Source: Candidatus Chloroploca mongolica (GTDB lineage Bacteria > Chloroflexota > Chloroflexia > Chloroflexales > Chloroflexaceae). From it: a stretch of DNA of 64,000 nucleotides. Of this stretch, positions 52,359-60,417 are shown in pieces (position 1 is the first letter of the stretch; each line of letters begins with the position of its first letter). The stretch covers positions 1 through 64,000 of the forward strand of contig NZ_SIJK02000022.1 in the NCBI RefSeq assembly GCF_004762035.2. The letters run 5' to 3'. Under the pieces are notes generated by a model, which was given only the letters and a program-made list of their open reading frames with translations, searched no databases and was not told where the DNA came from. A program made the position numbers and the translations under genes.

Positions 52359-52964
52359 TTACCGCAACGAGCCAAGCCAGTCTTCACGGGTCAGGAGCAT
52401 CTCGTAGAATTCGACCAGGGTCTCAAAGCGGTTACGGCGAAAAAAGACCGTCAAGTCGGCGTATTGTGGCTCGGCGAGCAGGCGGAGGGCCGGGTCATTG
52501 CCGGCACTGCGCCATTCACTGTCGATATACTGAAAGCCGAGGCGGTCGTAACAGCGTACGGCGCGACGGTTGAAGGCCGCGACATCGAGCGAAAGTTGTT
52601 TGAAGCCGAGCGGTCCAAAGTAGTGATCAAGAAAGAGTTCGAGCGCCTCGGTGCCGAAACCCTGACTCACATAGGGTTGGGCGAGCGAGATACCGAGGCG
52701 CGACCCTGCGCCTGCGGGTTCGATGTCACGCAGCGAAATACGCCCGATCATATGGCGATGACGGTCATCAATGGCCCACACATACCGCTGCACACTCCGC
52801 CCGTTGAGCAGATCAAAGCCGTTAGAACTCGGAATATTCCAGAGCGAATGAAAAGGTTCGGTATAACGGGGCCAGAGTTCCTGGGCCAGGGTATCACCAC
52901 GCTGCCAGGGGCGTAGCATGACCCGTTTGCCGTGGATGACGCGCGATCCTCGTTCCTCTCTCAT
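52359..52964 (-). CDS. GNAT acetyltransferase
   Basis: About 201 aa, RimJ/RimL-like (LRPWQRGD at the start, LGISLAQPYVSQGFGTEALELFLDHYFG with the CoA loop, VAAFNRRAVRCYDRLGFQ). It would acetylate an N-terminus or small molecule; substrate unknown. The final ~40 residues are longer than usual. The start codon choice is GTG 52967 or ATG 52964 behind GAGGGAAG. 12 bases downstream of the pseudokinase gene on the same strand. Confidence 0.88.
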   Translation of the reverse strand: MREERGSRVIHGKRVMLRPWQRGDTLAQELWPRYTEPFHSLWNIPSSNGFDLLNGRSVQRYVWAIDDRHRHMIGRISLRDIEPAGAGSRLGISLAQPYVSQGFGTEALELFLDHYFGPLGFKQLSLDVAAFNRRAVRCYDRLGFQYIDSEWRSAGNDPALRLLAEPQYADLTVFFRRNRFETLVEFYEMLLTREDWLGSLR

Positions 52965-52976
52965 CACCTTCCCTCA

Positions 52977-54395
52977 TCACTGTGGTTGCAGATACGCGAG
53001 CGACACCCAGCCCTCACGTTGGCCTTCCTCAAGTTCGACGCGAACGCGTAACCAGGTAGCATTCCCGGTTTGTCGAGGCCCCTCAAGCTTACGTACGAGG
53101 GTACCCTTGGGAATGACGGCGATCACATTGGTGTTGCTACTTGCATCGGGCGTACGGCGCAAGTTGAGTCCGGCCTCAATTGTGACGATATAGATCTCGC
53201 CCTGTTCTTGTTGCGTGCTTGGACTTCCGGGCCACCACCGGGGAAGAGCGGGGAAAGGGAAATTGGGATAGCCGTTGAACTGATCAGCCAGGGCGCGCAC
53301 ACCGAAATAGGAGCCAAGGACAACCATCGTGAGCAGGGCCATCATCACGAGCCAGCCAACTAGGTTGCGGCGGCGATTCTGCTGGCGGAACTGGTTTTGA
53401 TCAACGTGACGCACCTGCGCGGTTTGTGGTTGGCGGGTACGTTTGCTACGCGGCGGACGGGCAACGGGTTGGTTGGGCGTGGGCGTGGGCGTCGTGAGGG
53501 GTGCGGGTTGCTGCGGCATCGGGGGTGGGGTGGTGGTTCGCTTCATTCGGTACGTGGCGGCGCTCAGATCACGCCAAACGGCCTCGAGTTCGTGGGCGAA
53601 GCTCTGCACATCAGGAAAGCGCTGTTCAGGCAGGCGTGCGGTTGCGCGAGCCAGCAGACGCTCAACACTCGGCAGATAGAGCGAGGGCCGTAGGCGGCTG
53701 AGCGGGGGAAGTTGGGCACGCTGGTGGGCGAGGGCAATCGTATGGGCATCGGAGCCAGTGATGGGGCGTTCGCCAGTCAGCATTTCATAGAGCAGAATTC
53801 CGAGCGCATAGACAGCGGTGGAAGGGTTATCAGGCAAGCCTTCGCTCAACTCGGGCGCACGGTAATGCGCCTGGTCACGCTTCAACTCTTCGTGGGGCGC
53901 GCGCCAGTTCTCGACGAGTTTCACCCGCTGTTCATCAACAATGAGGACATTGCGACTGCTGATGGGCGGATGGTAGAGGCCAGTGGGCCTTTCCGCGCTG
54001 CGTTGAGCCTGACAGACGACGATCGCCGCACTGATTTGGCGCATAAAGCGCAAAGCCTGTTCAACACCCAGCGCCCCAAGGCCATAGAGTGCCCGCCCGG
54101 TACAGTATTCCGTCACCATAAAGGGTCGTCCCCCGACTTCGCCCCGGTCAAAAACTTCGAGCAAGGTCGGCTGCGAACAAGCGGCCATCTGGTTGATCTG
54201 CGTGATAAACCGTGTCCGCAGAAGCTCCTGCCCAACGAGGTGCTTTTGCAAGAGATGGAGCAGCACCCGACGCTGGAGGCGTTCGTCGGTCGCGTCATAG
54301 ACTGCGGCCAGGCGTGTGGTGCCCAGTTGGGTCTGGACACGATAACGCCCAAAGAGCAGAGGGTTCGATGAAGGTGTAGCAGGTTCGTCTGTCAT
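52977..54395 (-). CDS. Pseudokinase with transmembrane helix and extracytoplasmic SH3 domain
   Basis: A 472-aa protein with a Ser/Thr kinase fold (residues 16-280: FGRYRVQTQLG, EYCTGRAL, YRAPELSEG, YALGILLYEMLTGERP) but no catalytic residues: the beta-3 Lys position reads VLLHLL (H47), HRDLKxxN is HPPISSRN (142-149), and DFG is ENW (162-164). A Pro/Thr linker, one helix (345-370) and a C-terminal SH3b domain (AGLNLRRTPD...GWVSLAYL) follow. Its ATG overlaps the methyltransferase stop (ATGA). It likely binds rather than phosphorylates partners. Confidence 0.88.
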   Translation of the reverse strand: MTDEPATPSSNPLLFGRYRVQTQLGTTRLAAVYDATDERLQRRVLLHLLQKHLVGQELLRTRFITQINQMAACSQPTLLEVFDRGEVGGRPFMVTEYCTGRALYGLGALGVEQALRFMRQISAAIVVCQAQRSAERPTGLYHPPISSRNVLIVDEQRVKLVENWRAPHEELKRDQAHYRAPELSEGLPDNPSTAVYALGILLYEMLTGERPITGSDAHTIALAHQRAQLPPLSRLRPSLYLPSVERLLARATARLPEQRFPDVQSFAHELEAVWRDLSAATYRMKRTTTPPPMPQQPAPLTTPTPTPNQPVARPPRSKRTRQPQTAQVRHVDQNQFRQQNRRRNLVGWLVMMALLTMVVLGSYFGVRALADQFNGYPNFPFPALPRWWPGSPSTQQEQGEIYIVTIEAGLNLRRTPDASSNTNVIAVIPKGTLVRKLEGPRQTGNATWLRVRVELEEGQREGWVSLAYLQPQ

Positions 54396-55180
54396 GCGAA
54401 ATTATCTGTCTTTGTACGAACGATAACCAATTCATAATGACCAGGTTGCCAGGGCAGCACATGCACCTCAACACACCCGAGTCCTGTCAGGAGGGTGACG
54501 AGTTGCCGGTGGGTCAGGGCCCGCCCCGGTAAATAGCGTGCCCAGGCATCAGGGATCTTGCTGAGTAGCATCCAGGCCCCGGGGCGCAGCACCCGTACCA
54601 TTTCCGCCAGGGCTCGCCTCGGTTGCGGAAAATACTCGAGGGCCTCGAGACATGTGACCAGATCAAAGCTTCCCGAGCGCCAGGGTAGCCGACTCGCTTC
54701 GCCCTGATGCCAGAGGATCTGGGCCGGGTGAAGATAGGGTTCAAGCTTCTCGCGGGCGATACGGAGCATCTGCGGGGTCAGATCGAGGGCCGCAAGATAG
54801 CCTGCATAGGGCTGACTGCTCGCAAGCAAGAAGGGCACCCGCCCGGTGCCTGTGGCAACATCAAGCACCAGAGGGCGGTCACAACCAGCCAGAGCCCGCG
54901 CCAGCCACGGCTGCAACCGGGCATCCGCTTCAGGCTGCCACGAGGCGCGCACGCGATCATAGTGTTGTGCGCCAAAACGATAGACCAGTTGAACCGCACG
55001 CGGCCCGAGATAGGCTCCTTCAGCCAGGATCGCCTGCCAGTAGATCAAGCTCGCGAGGCATGCCGCACCACCCGACCAGCAGAGACCGTTGCGCAACATC
55101 GTCAAGGCCCTCGGGCGTGACGATGTGCCAGACTCGCGGGTGAGCAGGTCAGGCTGTACCATCTGCTTGAACCGTATCAT
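54392..55180 (-). CDS. SAM-dependent methyltransferase
   Basis: About 262 aa. LVLDVATGTGRVPFLLAS is the SAM-binding loop, followed by AALDLTPQML, DLVTCLEALEYFPQPRRALAEMVRVLRPG. UbiE-like. A short hydrophobic stretch near residue 30 (GGAACLASLIYWQAIL) suggests membrane contact. The ATG at 55180 lies 7 bases after TATAAT, so translation may be leaderless; 55162 is an alternative. Coupled by ATGA to the pseudokinase gene. Confidence 0.85.
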   Translation of the reverse strand: MIRFKQMVQPDLLTRESGTSSRPRALTMLRNGLCWSGGAACLASLIYWQAILAEGAYLGPRAVQLVYRFGAQHYDRVRASWQPEADARLQPWLARALAGCDRPLVLDVATGTGRVPFLLASSQPYAGYLAALDLTPQMLRIAREKLEPYLHPAQILWHQGEASRLPWRSGSFDLVTCLEALEYFPQPRRALAEMVRVLRPGAWMLLSKIPDAWARYLPGRALTHRQLVTLLTGLGCVEVHVLPWQPGHYELVIVRTKTDNFA

Positions 55181-55187
55181 AGAAAGA

Positions 55188-55193
55188 ATTATA
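55188..55193 (-). promoter_or_regulatory. -10 box of the methyltransferase gene
   Basis: TATAAT on the minus strand, 7 bases before the ATG at 55180, so the mRNA would start at or next to the AUG. No good -35 box. Confidence 0.5.
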
Positions 55194-55198
55194 GCATG

Positions 55199-55227
55199 TT
55201 GTCGTTCGTGAAGCTTTCGGGTATGAT
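55199..55227 (+). promoter_or_regulatory. Likely promoter of the PHP gene
   Basis: TTGTCG (55199-55204), 17-base spacer, TATGAT (55222-55227). It faces the coding start at 55485 with a ~250-base leader containing an AGGAGGCTCCT palindrome near 55290. Confidence 0.5.
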
Positions 55228-55484
55228 ACGTGAGAAGCAAAGTATGGTTGCAAGCATAAAACAACCGTTGTCGTCACAAAACCACCAGAAAGGAGGCTCC
55301 TGGTCGTACCGTCTTTATCCCTTTGCGGTACAGGCCTGAAAGTAAAACCTGAAGCAAAAAGAGCCTTAAACCAGAAGCCGAGTTGCCCACCTGATGAAAC
55401 AAAATGATGGGGCGTGCGGCAAGATGGCTGGCGAAGGTGAAGAGTTGAAGAGAAGCAAGAGATTAATTGTGGAGTTAAAAACCT

Positions 55485-57845
55485 ATGAGTCTCCCTACCG
55501 AAGTTCGTAGTGGTATGCGCTGGATGCGTGCGGATTTGCATATTCATACTCCAGCATCAGAGGATTATGTAGAACCTGAAGTTACGTATCTCGATATTCT
55601 GCAGGAAGCTGAGCGCCGCGAATTAGAGATTATTGCGTTCACGGATCACAATACTGTCCATGGGTACGAGCAATTTCAGCGTGAGCTTGATTTTTTAGGT
55701 GCCCTTGAGACAGCCGGTCGCTTGACCGCCGAGGAGCAAGTGCGGCTCGATGAATATCGCCGTTTGCTCCAAAAGATCACCGTGTTGCCGGGCTTCGAGT
55801 TTACGTCCCACTTTGGGGCGCATGTGCTGGGCATCTTTCCCCCGAATCGCCCGATTAGTCTGATCGAGACGACGCTTTTGCAACTCGGTGTTCCGGCTGA
55901 ACATCTCAAGGGTGGCGTCTGTGGCATTTCGAATACGCGCCATGTGACCGATGCCTACGAGATTATTGCGCGGGCAGGCGGGATTGTCATTGCCCCACAT
56001 ATCAATGGGCCCAATGGCGTGGTGAATGAGACGCTGCGGATGGGCACGAGTGGGCAGTCGCGGATTGCGGTCTCGCAGAGTCTGCATTTGCATGCTCTCG
56101 AGTTTGTTAATTTTTATACTGATCACGAGAAGTTCACGTCGCCGGGCTTTTATAATGGCAAAACAGAACACTACGACCGGCGTATGTTTTGCATTCAGGG
56201 GAGCGATGCCCACCGCCTGCGCCGTTTGCCCCAGAGTGATGGGCAGGTGGTGCATAAACACGGCATTGGCGACCGCTATATCGAGTTGCTCTTGCCCAAC
56301 AATAGCTTTGAGGCGCTGCGTAACCTCTTTGCGAGCCAGGAGTTTGATCGCGTGCGCGTGCCCAAGCGTGACCAGAAGCAATGGGCGGTTGATGCGGTGC
56401 GCTTTGGTGGTTCCACCGAACGCCAGGTGTTGCGGGCTGTCGGTGATGATCCTTCGACGGTAGCATTGCTCTGGACTGATGTGGCTGCCCTGGCGAATGC
56501 CGGTGGCGGCGTGCTTGTGCTTGGCTGCGAGCCTGGAGGCAAGGTGCTTGGCGTGGCTCGCCCCGATTATGTGAGCGAGATGCTTCGCAAGAGCGTCGCG
56601 GAACAGGTCATACCACAGCCTTATCTCTCGTTTGAGTTGATGAGTTACGAGGGCCAGGATGTTATGCGCGTCGAGGTGAAGGCGAGCGAGCCTCCTCCCT
56701 ATGTCGGGCTCAATGGCACGATCTATGTGCGTCGTGATGGTGAGACGACGATTGCCGATCGCAGTGAGATTATTCAACTCTGCCGGCGTGCGCTCGCTGA
56801 AGGCGCTTCGTCCCCCCTCGATAATGGGCAGGATCTCGATCTGCCCCGCTCGGGCGTCGAGATTGTGACGTGCCAGAAACGTGGCGGTGTCTGGCTCTAT
56901 GAGGTGCGTGATTTGCGCACCACTGCCGGGGTGACCCGCGACCGCGCTCAGGGCCTCTGGGCTTATGCGATCAGTCGCCACGAAGATCTGCGCGATGGTC
57001 GCGTTGACCTGCAGAGCCAGGTGCGCTGGCGGGGGCGGCTTGGGCTCTGGCGGGCGTATCGTCAGGGCAGCCGTACCAAGTATGATCTGGTGCATCGCGA
57101 TGCCAATGGCGTGATTGACCATGTCTTCTTTGGGGTGAGCGATTGGGGCCTCAGTGATGGCTGGATGGCGTTGCTTTCGGAACGTACCGGTGAGCCGATA
57201 GAGCAAGAGACGCAGGCGTTTGATCCGGCTGATGATGTCCCACAACAACTTGTGGTGGGCGATGAACTCCTCTTCACTGATAGCGCCGCACTCTTTGAGC
57301 CCGATATCTGGGCCGAACGCCGTGTCCGCTGGAAGGGTCGCGGCGGGCTGGCCGGCATTCATCGCGATGCCTATGGGCAGCCGAGTTTTGACCTGATGAT
57401 GAAGGATAAGGACGGCACCGGTCAGCAGAGTTATCCTGGTGTGTCGCTTGAGAAGCTGACTGATGCATGGCTCGGTCTGATTCGCATTGCTCGCCCGCGC
57501 ACTGGTATTGAGGTCATCAGTGCGACCCGCAGCGAAGATGGTGAGTGGCAGTATGTCTTTCGCAATCTGCGCACTGGCGATGTCAGTGGGGTGCCCTGGC
57601 GCCTGCAGGATATTGAACCCGGGACGGTGCGGGAGTATGCCGCACGAATGTATCAGCAGGATCTGCCCCTCGATGAAGAGAAGATCCGCTGGTGGGGCAA
57701 TCTTGGCTACCTCCGCCCGATGCGTAGCCAGGTCGATCTCGTCTTTGTCGATGAACAGGGCGAGGTGCATTTTTACTATGCCGCCCGACGTGAAGAGTTG
57801 ACTGGCGAGTGGCGTGAGTTGCTCGAGTTGTATGGCGAGATGTGA
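55485..57845 (+). CDS. PHP-domain phosphoesterase fused to Schlafen-type AlbA_2 domain and C-terminal repeats
   Basis: A 786-aa protein. Residues 15-300 are a PHP domain: D17-L-H19-I-H21, TDHN (D54, H55), GFEFTSH, APHINGP and GSDAHRL supply the metal ligands. Residues 310-420 resemble an AlbA_2 (Schlafen) domain (DVAALANAGGGVLVLGCEPGGKVLGV, RRDGETTIAD). From 455 to the end there are two to three divergent copies of a beta-rich module (GVEIVTC...LYEVRDLRT; GIEVISA...YVFRNLRT). No membrane segment. This looks like a nucleic-acid-directed enzyme; function unknown. A long antisense frame on the other strand is an artefact. Confidence 0.85.
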   Translation: MSLPTEVRSGMRWMRADLHIHTPASEDYVEPEVTYLDILQEAERRELEIIAFTDHNTVHGYEQFQRELDFLGALETAGRLTAEEQVRLDEYRRLLQKITVLPGFEFTSHFGAHVLGIFPPNRPISLIETTLLQLGVPAEHLKGGVCGISNTRHVTDAYEIIARAGGIVIAPHINGPNGVVNETLRMGTSGQSRIAVSQSLHLHALEFVNFYTDHEKFTSPGFYNGKTEHYDRRMFCIQGSDAHRLRRLPQSDGQVVHKHGIGDRYIELLLPNNSFEALRNLFASQEFDRVRVPKRDQKQWAVDAVRFGGSTERQVLRAVGDDPSTVALLWTDVAALANAGGGVLVLGCEPGGKVLGVARPDYVSEMLRKSVAEQVIPQPYLSFELMSYEGQDVMRVEVKASEPPPYVGLNGTIYVRRDGETTIADRSEIIQLCRRALAEGASSPLDNGQDLDLPRSGVEIVTCQKRGGVWLYEVRDLRTTAGVTRDRAQGLWAYAISRHEDLRDGRVDLQSQVRWRGRLGLWRAYRQGSRTKYDLVHRDANGVIDHVFFGVSDWGLSDGWMALLSERTGEPIEQETQAFDPADDVPQQLVVGDELLFTDSAALFEPDIWAERRVRWKGRGGLAGIHRDAYGQPSFDLMMKDKDGTGQQSYPGVSLEKLTDAWLGLIRIARPRTGIEVISATRSEDGEWQYVFRNLRTGDVSGVPWRLQDIEPGTVREYAARMYQQDLPLDEEKIRWWGNLGYLRPMRSQVDLVFVDEQGEVHFYYAARREELTGEWRELLELYGEM

Positions 57846-57846
57846 G

Positions 57847-57955
57847 CGCAATACCTGGCAAATAAGGCGATTGTTTTGACGCAAAGGCGCAAAGTTTTTC
57901 GCGTACGTGAGCGAACCCTTCGCGCCTTCGCGTGAGCTTATTTGCAAAGTATTGG
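57847..57955. mobile_element. MITE-like palindromic element, CAAATAAG type
   Basis: Outer arms CAATACCTGGCAAATAAG (57849-57866) and CTTATTTGCAAAGTATTG (57937-57954) pair with two mismatches. Inner arms GACGCAAAGGCGC and GCGCCTTCGCGTGA also pair loosely. It starts immediately after the PHP gene stop. Confidence 0.75.
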
Positions 57956-57966
57956 GTCTAAGCGCT

Positions 57967-60417
57967 CTAGCGGATCTGGTAGATGCTTACGTCGTCTTGG
58001 ACGAAAACTGCTTCGCCAAGCAGTTCAAATTTGGCCAGGCTCTCGGGAGGGTAGAGGCGGCGCTCGAGCGCTCCGAGGTAGACGTGGGTGACGTGGTAGC
58101 GGGTGAGCAGGTCGCGGGCCGTGGCGGTGTCGGTGGTGCGAAAAATCGTGTCCACGTCAACACAGCGCGGCCCCAACTCGGCCATCGCAAGCGGATCGCC
58201 CCCGCGCCATTGCTGCTGATGTCCAACCCAGCCCAGAACCGTCGGATGCCCGGTGGTCGAAGCGACCCCGCCCCAGCCTTCGCTGCGCACGTCGTACGAG
58301 CCGCCACAGCGCTGAGTCGCCAGATCTTCGACCGCCGCTGCTTCGAGGACAACACTGCCCGGCGGCACGGACTGGCGTAACCAGCGGATCGAGGCAAAGC
58401 CGGCCTCGCTCTGCTCACGTGGGGTGCGCCCTTCGAGCCCGATCAGTGGGCCGCGCCCCAGGTCGCGCAGGCTCAGTGCCGGGTAGACCAGTGCCCCGGC
58501 AAGCAAGATCCCGGTGAGTCCCGCCGTTGTCCAGGCGACAACGCGGCGTGCCCCGCGTGCCTCGTGTATGATCCACCAGAGCGCAAACGGGGCTAGCGTT
58601 CCCCAGAGCAACCAGACTTGATAGTAGAACTTGAAGATCGTATTCATCCGGTTGCCAAAGACATCGCGGATAAAGATGAGTTCGGTGCCAAAAATGATTG
58701 CACAACCGAGGGCTGTCACCAGGAGTGCGAAGCTCGCGGCGGGGCGGTGGGTTTGCTGCATTGCGGCCCACATCGCCAGTACGGCCAGGCCACCCAGGGG
58801 GAGCAACGGAAAACCGGTAATGAGACCGATGGGCACCAGGATCAGCGGTAGCCAGAAGAGCAGCCGTGGCAATGGGGGCGGGTTTGCTTCAGCCGTTTGC
58901 TCTTTTTGGAATGCCAACGTACTCTGATACAAAAAAACAAGTATCGGCAAGGCAAAGAGCCCGAAGCTGATGATGAAAGCGTGGAGCCCGCTGCGCCCGG
59001 CGGTGTAGGGCGCAATGATGCTCGTAATGCGGCCAAGCACGGGCACATCAATGAGCGGTGCCGCACTGCCAACCAGGGGTTGCAGCGTCAGGTGAAACGG
59101 CAGAAAGAGCAGGTACGCACCGAAATTCACGATGAGCAAGGTGCGTCCCAGCGCCAGCCACGGCAGCCGCCCCGGTTGCCGTCGGGCCACCAGCGTTATC
59201 GCGCCAGCGTAGAGCAACAGATAGGCCGGGAGATCCCAGCTATTGATGGTGTAGAGGCTGCCGAGGATCAGGCCGCTGAGCGCGAGCAGGCCCAGGTCAC
59301 CACGAGTGTTGCCTGGTAAACCGGGGCGCAACAGGGTTGCCAGGGCGAGCGCAGTTGCCAGCACGCCAAAGGGCAGCGCCATGACATGCGGGTGCATATC
59401 GCCGAGCCGAAAGCTAAAGAAGGGAAACTCGGTGATATTGTAGCGCCGTACGCCTCCCGCGTCGCCATACTCGTCCCAGAGCGCTCGTGACGGCCACCAC
59501 CAGTTGAAGTCAGCGAGTTTGTCGTTGCGTTGCCAGCGATCAATGGTGCCAAATTCGTTGGTCGTCACTGTCGAGGGGAGCACGATTTCGTCGTTGCCGC
59601 CGAGGGCCTGACCAAATGCCGAGACGAGTTGTCGATTGTCGAGGGCGACCGTGCGTTCGTCACCGAGCAGCACCTGCACCGCCCCGGCCTGGTTGCCTGC
59701 CAATAAGACAAAGATCACGCCGAGCAGCGGAAAGACGATGCGCGCTCGCAGGCGCGGCCATGTGCGGCGAGGCGCATCTGGATGCGCCAGGATGATCAGG
59801 TTGGCGATGGTTCCCGCCACGCCCTGGGCCGTCAACGCCACAATCAGGGCCAGTGCCAGATTGTACGCGATCCCGGGCGCGAGGCCCGTCAGCGCGGCCA
59901 TCGCGGCCATCAACAGATAGCCAAAGTAGTAGTAGTTGATGCTAAACCCGGCCAGCCACGGATCAACCGGCGGGAAACTGCCACTTCGCAGCATCGCGTT
60001 AAAGAAGGCAAAATCCATCGGGCGCTCGGTGCCAAAGGGCGTCGGGTCGTGCATGCGCATCCAGACCGTCGCCAGCAGCGCGCCAAGAAAGATGGCCTCA
60101 GAAGCGAGCACCGCCTGCCAACGCGTTGCGAAAAAGCATCTGGCTCGTTCCAATGCCGCACGCACGCCCCCGTGGAGCCAGATGCCCGCGATGGCAACAC
60201 CGAGCGCCGCAACGATCAGCACGGGCCTGCCAAATTGGGCCAGGCCCAGCATCGCCAAGAGCCACGCGACATAGCCGACCAGCAGCAGACCGAGGGTTTT
60301 GGCATAGGCATAGCCACGATCAGGCAGCGCTCGGAATATACTTCCGGTGATCGGCAGACCAACCAGACCGATCAATTGAATTGTGATCCACCAGATAAAA
60401 ACGTCTAGCACGGTCAC
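57967..60417 (-). CDS. YYY-family membrane protein (DUF2298)
   Basis: An 816-aa multi-spanning protein with the signature blocks RPMDFAFFNAML, PPVDPWLAGFSINYYYFGY and FPFFSFRLGDMHPHVMALP. It lacks the ~210-residue N-terminal part of the paralogue at 4373-7528 and begins directly at the RWW-type helix. The C-terminal soluble domain ends with THVYLGALERRLYP. GTG start overlapping the upstream stop (GTGA). No function is established for the family. Confidence 0.85.
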   Translation of the reverse strand: MTVLDVFIWWITIQLIGLVGLPITGSIFRALPDRGYAYAKTLGLLLVGYVAWLLAMLGLAQFGRPVLIVAALGVAIAGIWLHGGVRAALERARCFFATRWQAVLASEAIFLGALLATVWMRMHDPTPFGTERPMDFAFFNAMLRSGSFPPVDPWLAGFSINYYYFGYLLMAAMAALTGLAPGIAYNLALALIVALTAQGVAGTIANLIILAHPDAPRRTWPRLRARIVFPLLGVIFVLLAGNQAGAVQVLLGDERTVALDNRQLVSAFGQALGGNDEIVLPSTVTTNEFGTIDRWQRNDKLADFNWWWPSRALWDEYGDAGGVRRYNITEFPFFSFRLGDMHPHVMALPFGVLATALALATLLRPGLPGNTRGDLGLLALSGLILGSLYTINSWDLPAYLLLYAGAITLVARRQPGRLPWLALGRTLLIVNFGAYLLFLPFHLTLQPLVGSAAPLIDVPVLGRITSIIAPYTAGRSGLHAFIISFGLFALPILVFLYQSTLAFQKEQTAEANPPPLPRLLFWLPLILVPIGLITGFPLLPLGGLAVLAMWAAMQQTHRPAASFALLVTALGCAIIFGTELIFIRDVFGNRMNTIFKFYYQVWLLWGTLAPFALWWIIHEARGARRVVAWTTAGLTGILLAGALVYPALSLRDLGRGPLIGLEGRTPREQSEAGFASIRWLRQSVPPGSVVLEAAAVEDLATQRCGGSYDVRSEGWGGVASTTGHPTVLGWVGHQQQWRGGDPLAMAELGPRCVDVDTIFRTTDTATARDLLTRYHVTHVYLGALERRLYPPESLAKFELLGEAVFVQDDVSIYQIR

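Noticed and set aside
55695-57947. 750-codon open frame on the minus strand across the PHP gene
   Set aside because: Antisense shadow: the plus-strand gene has clear PHP and AlbA_2 motifs and a ribosome site; the minus frame shows no family blocks.
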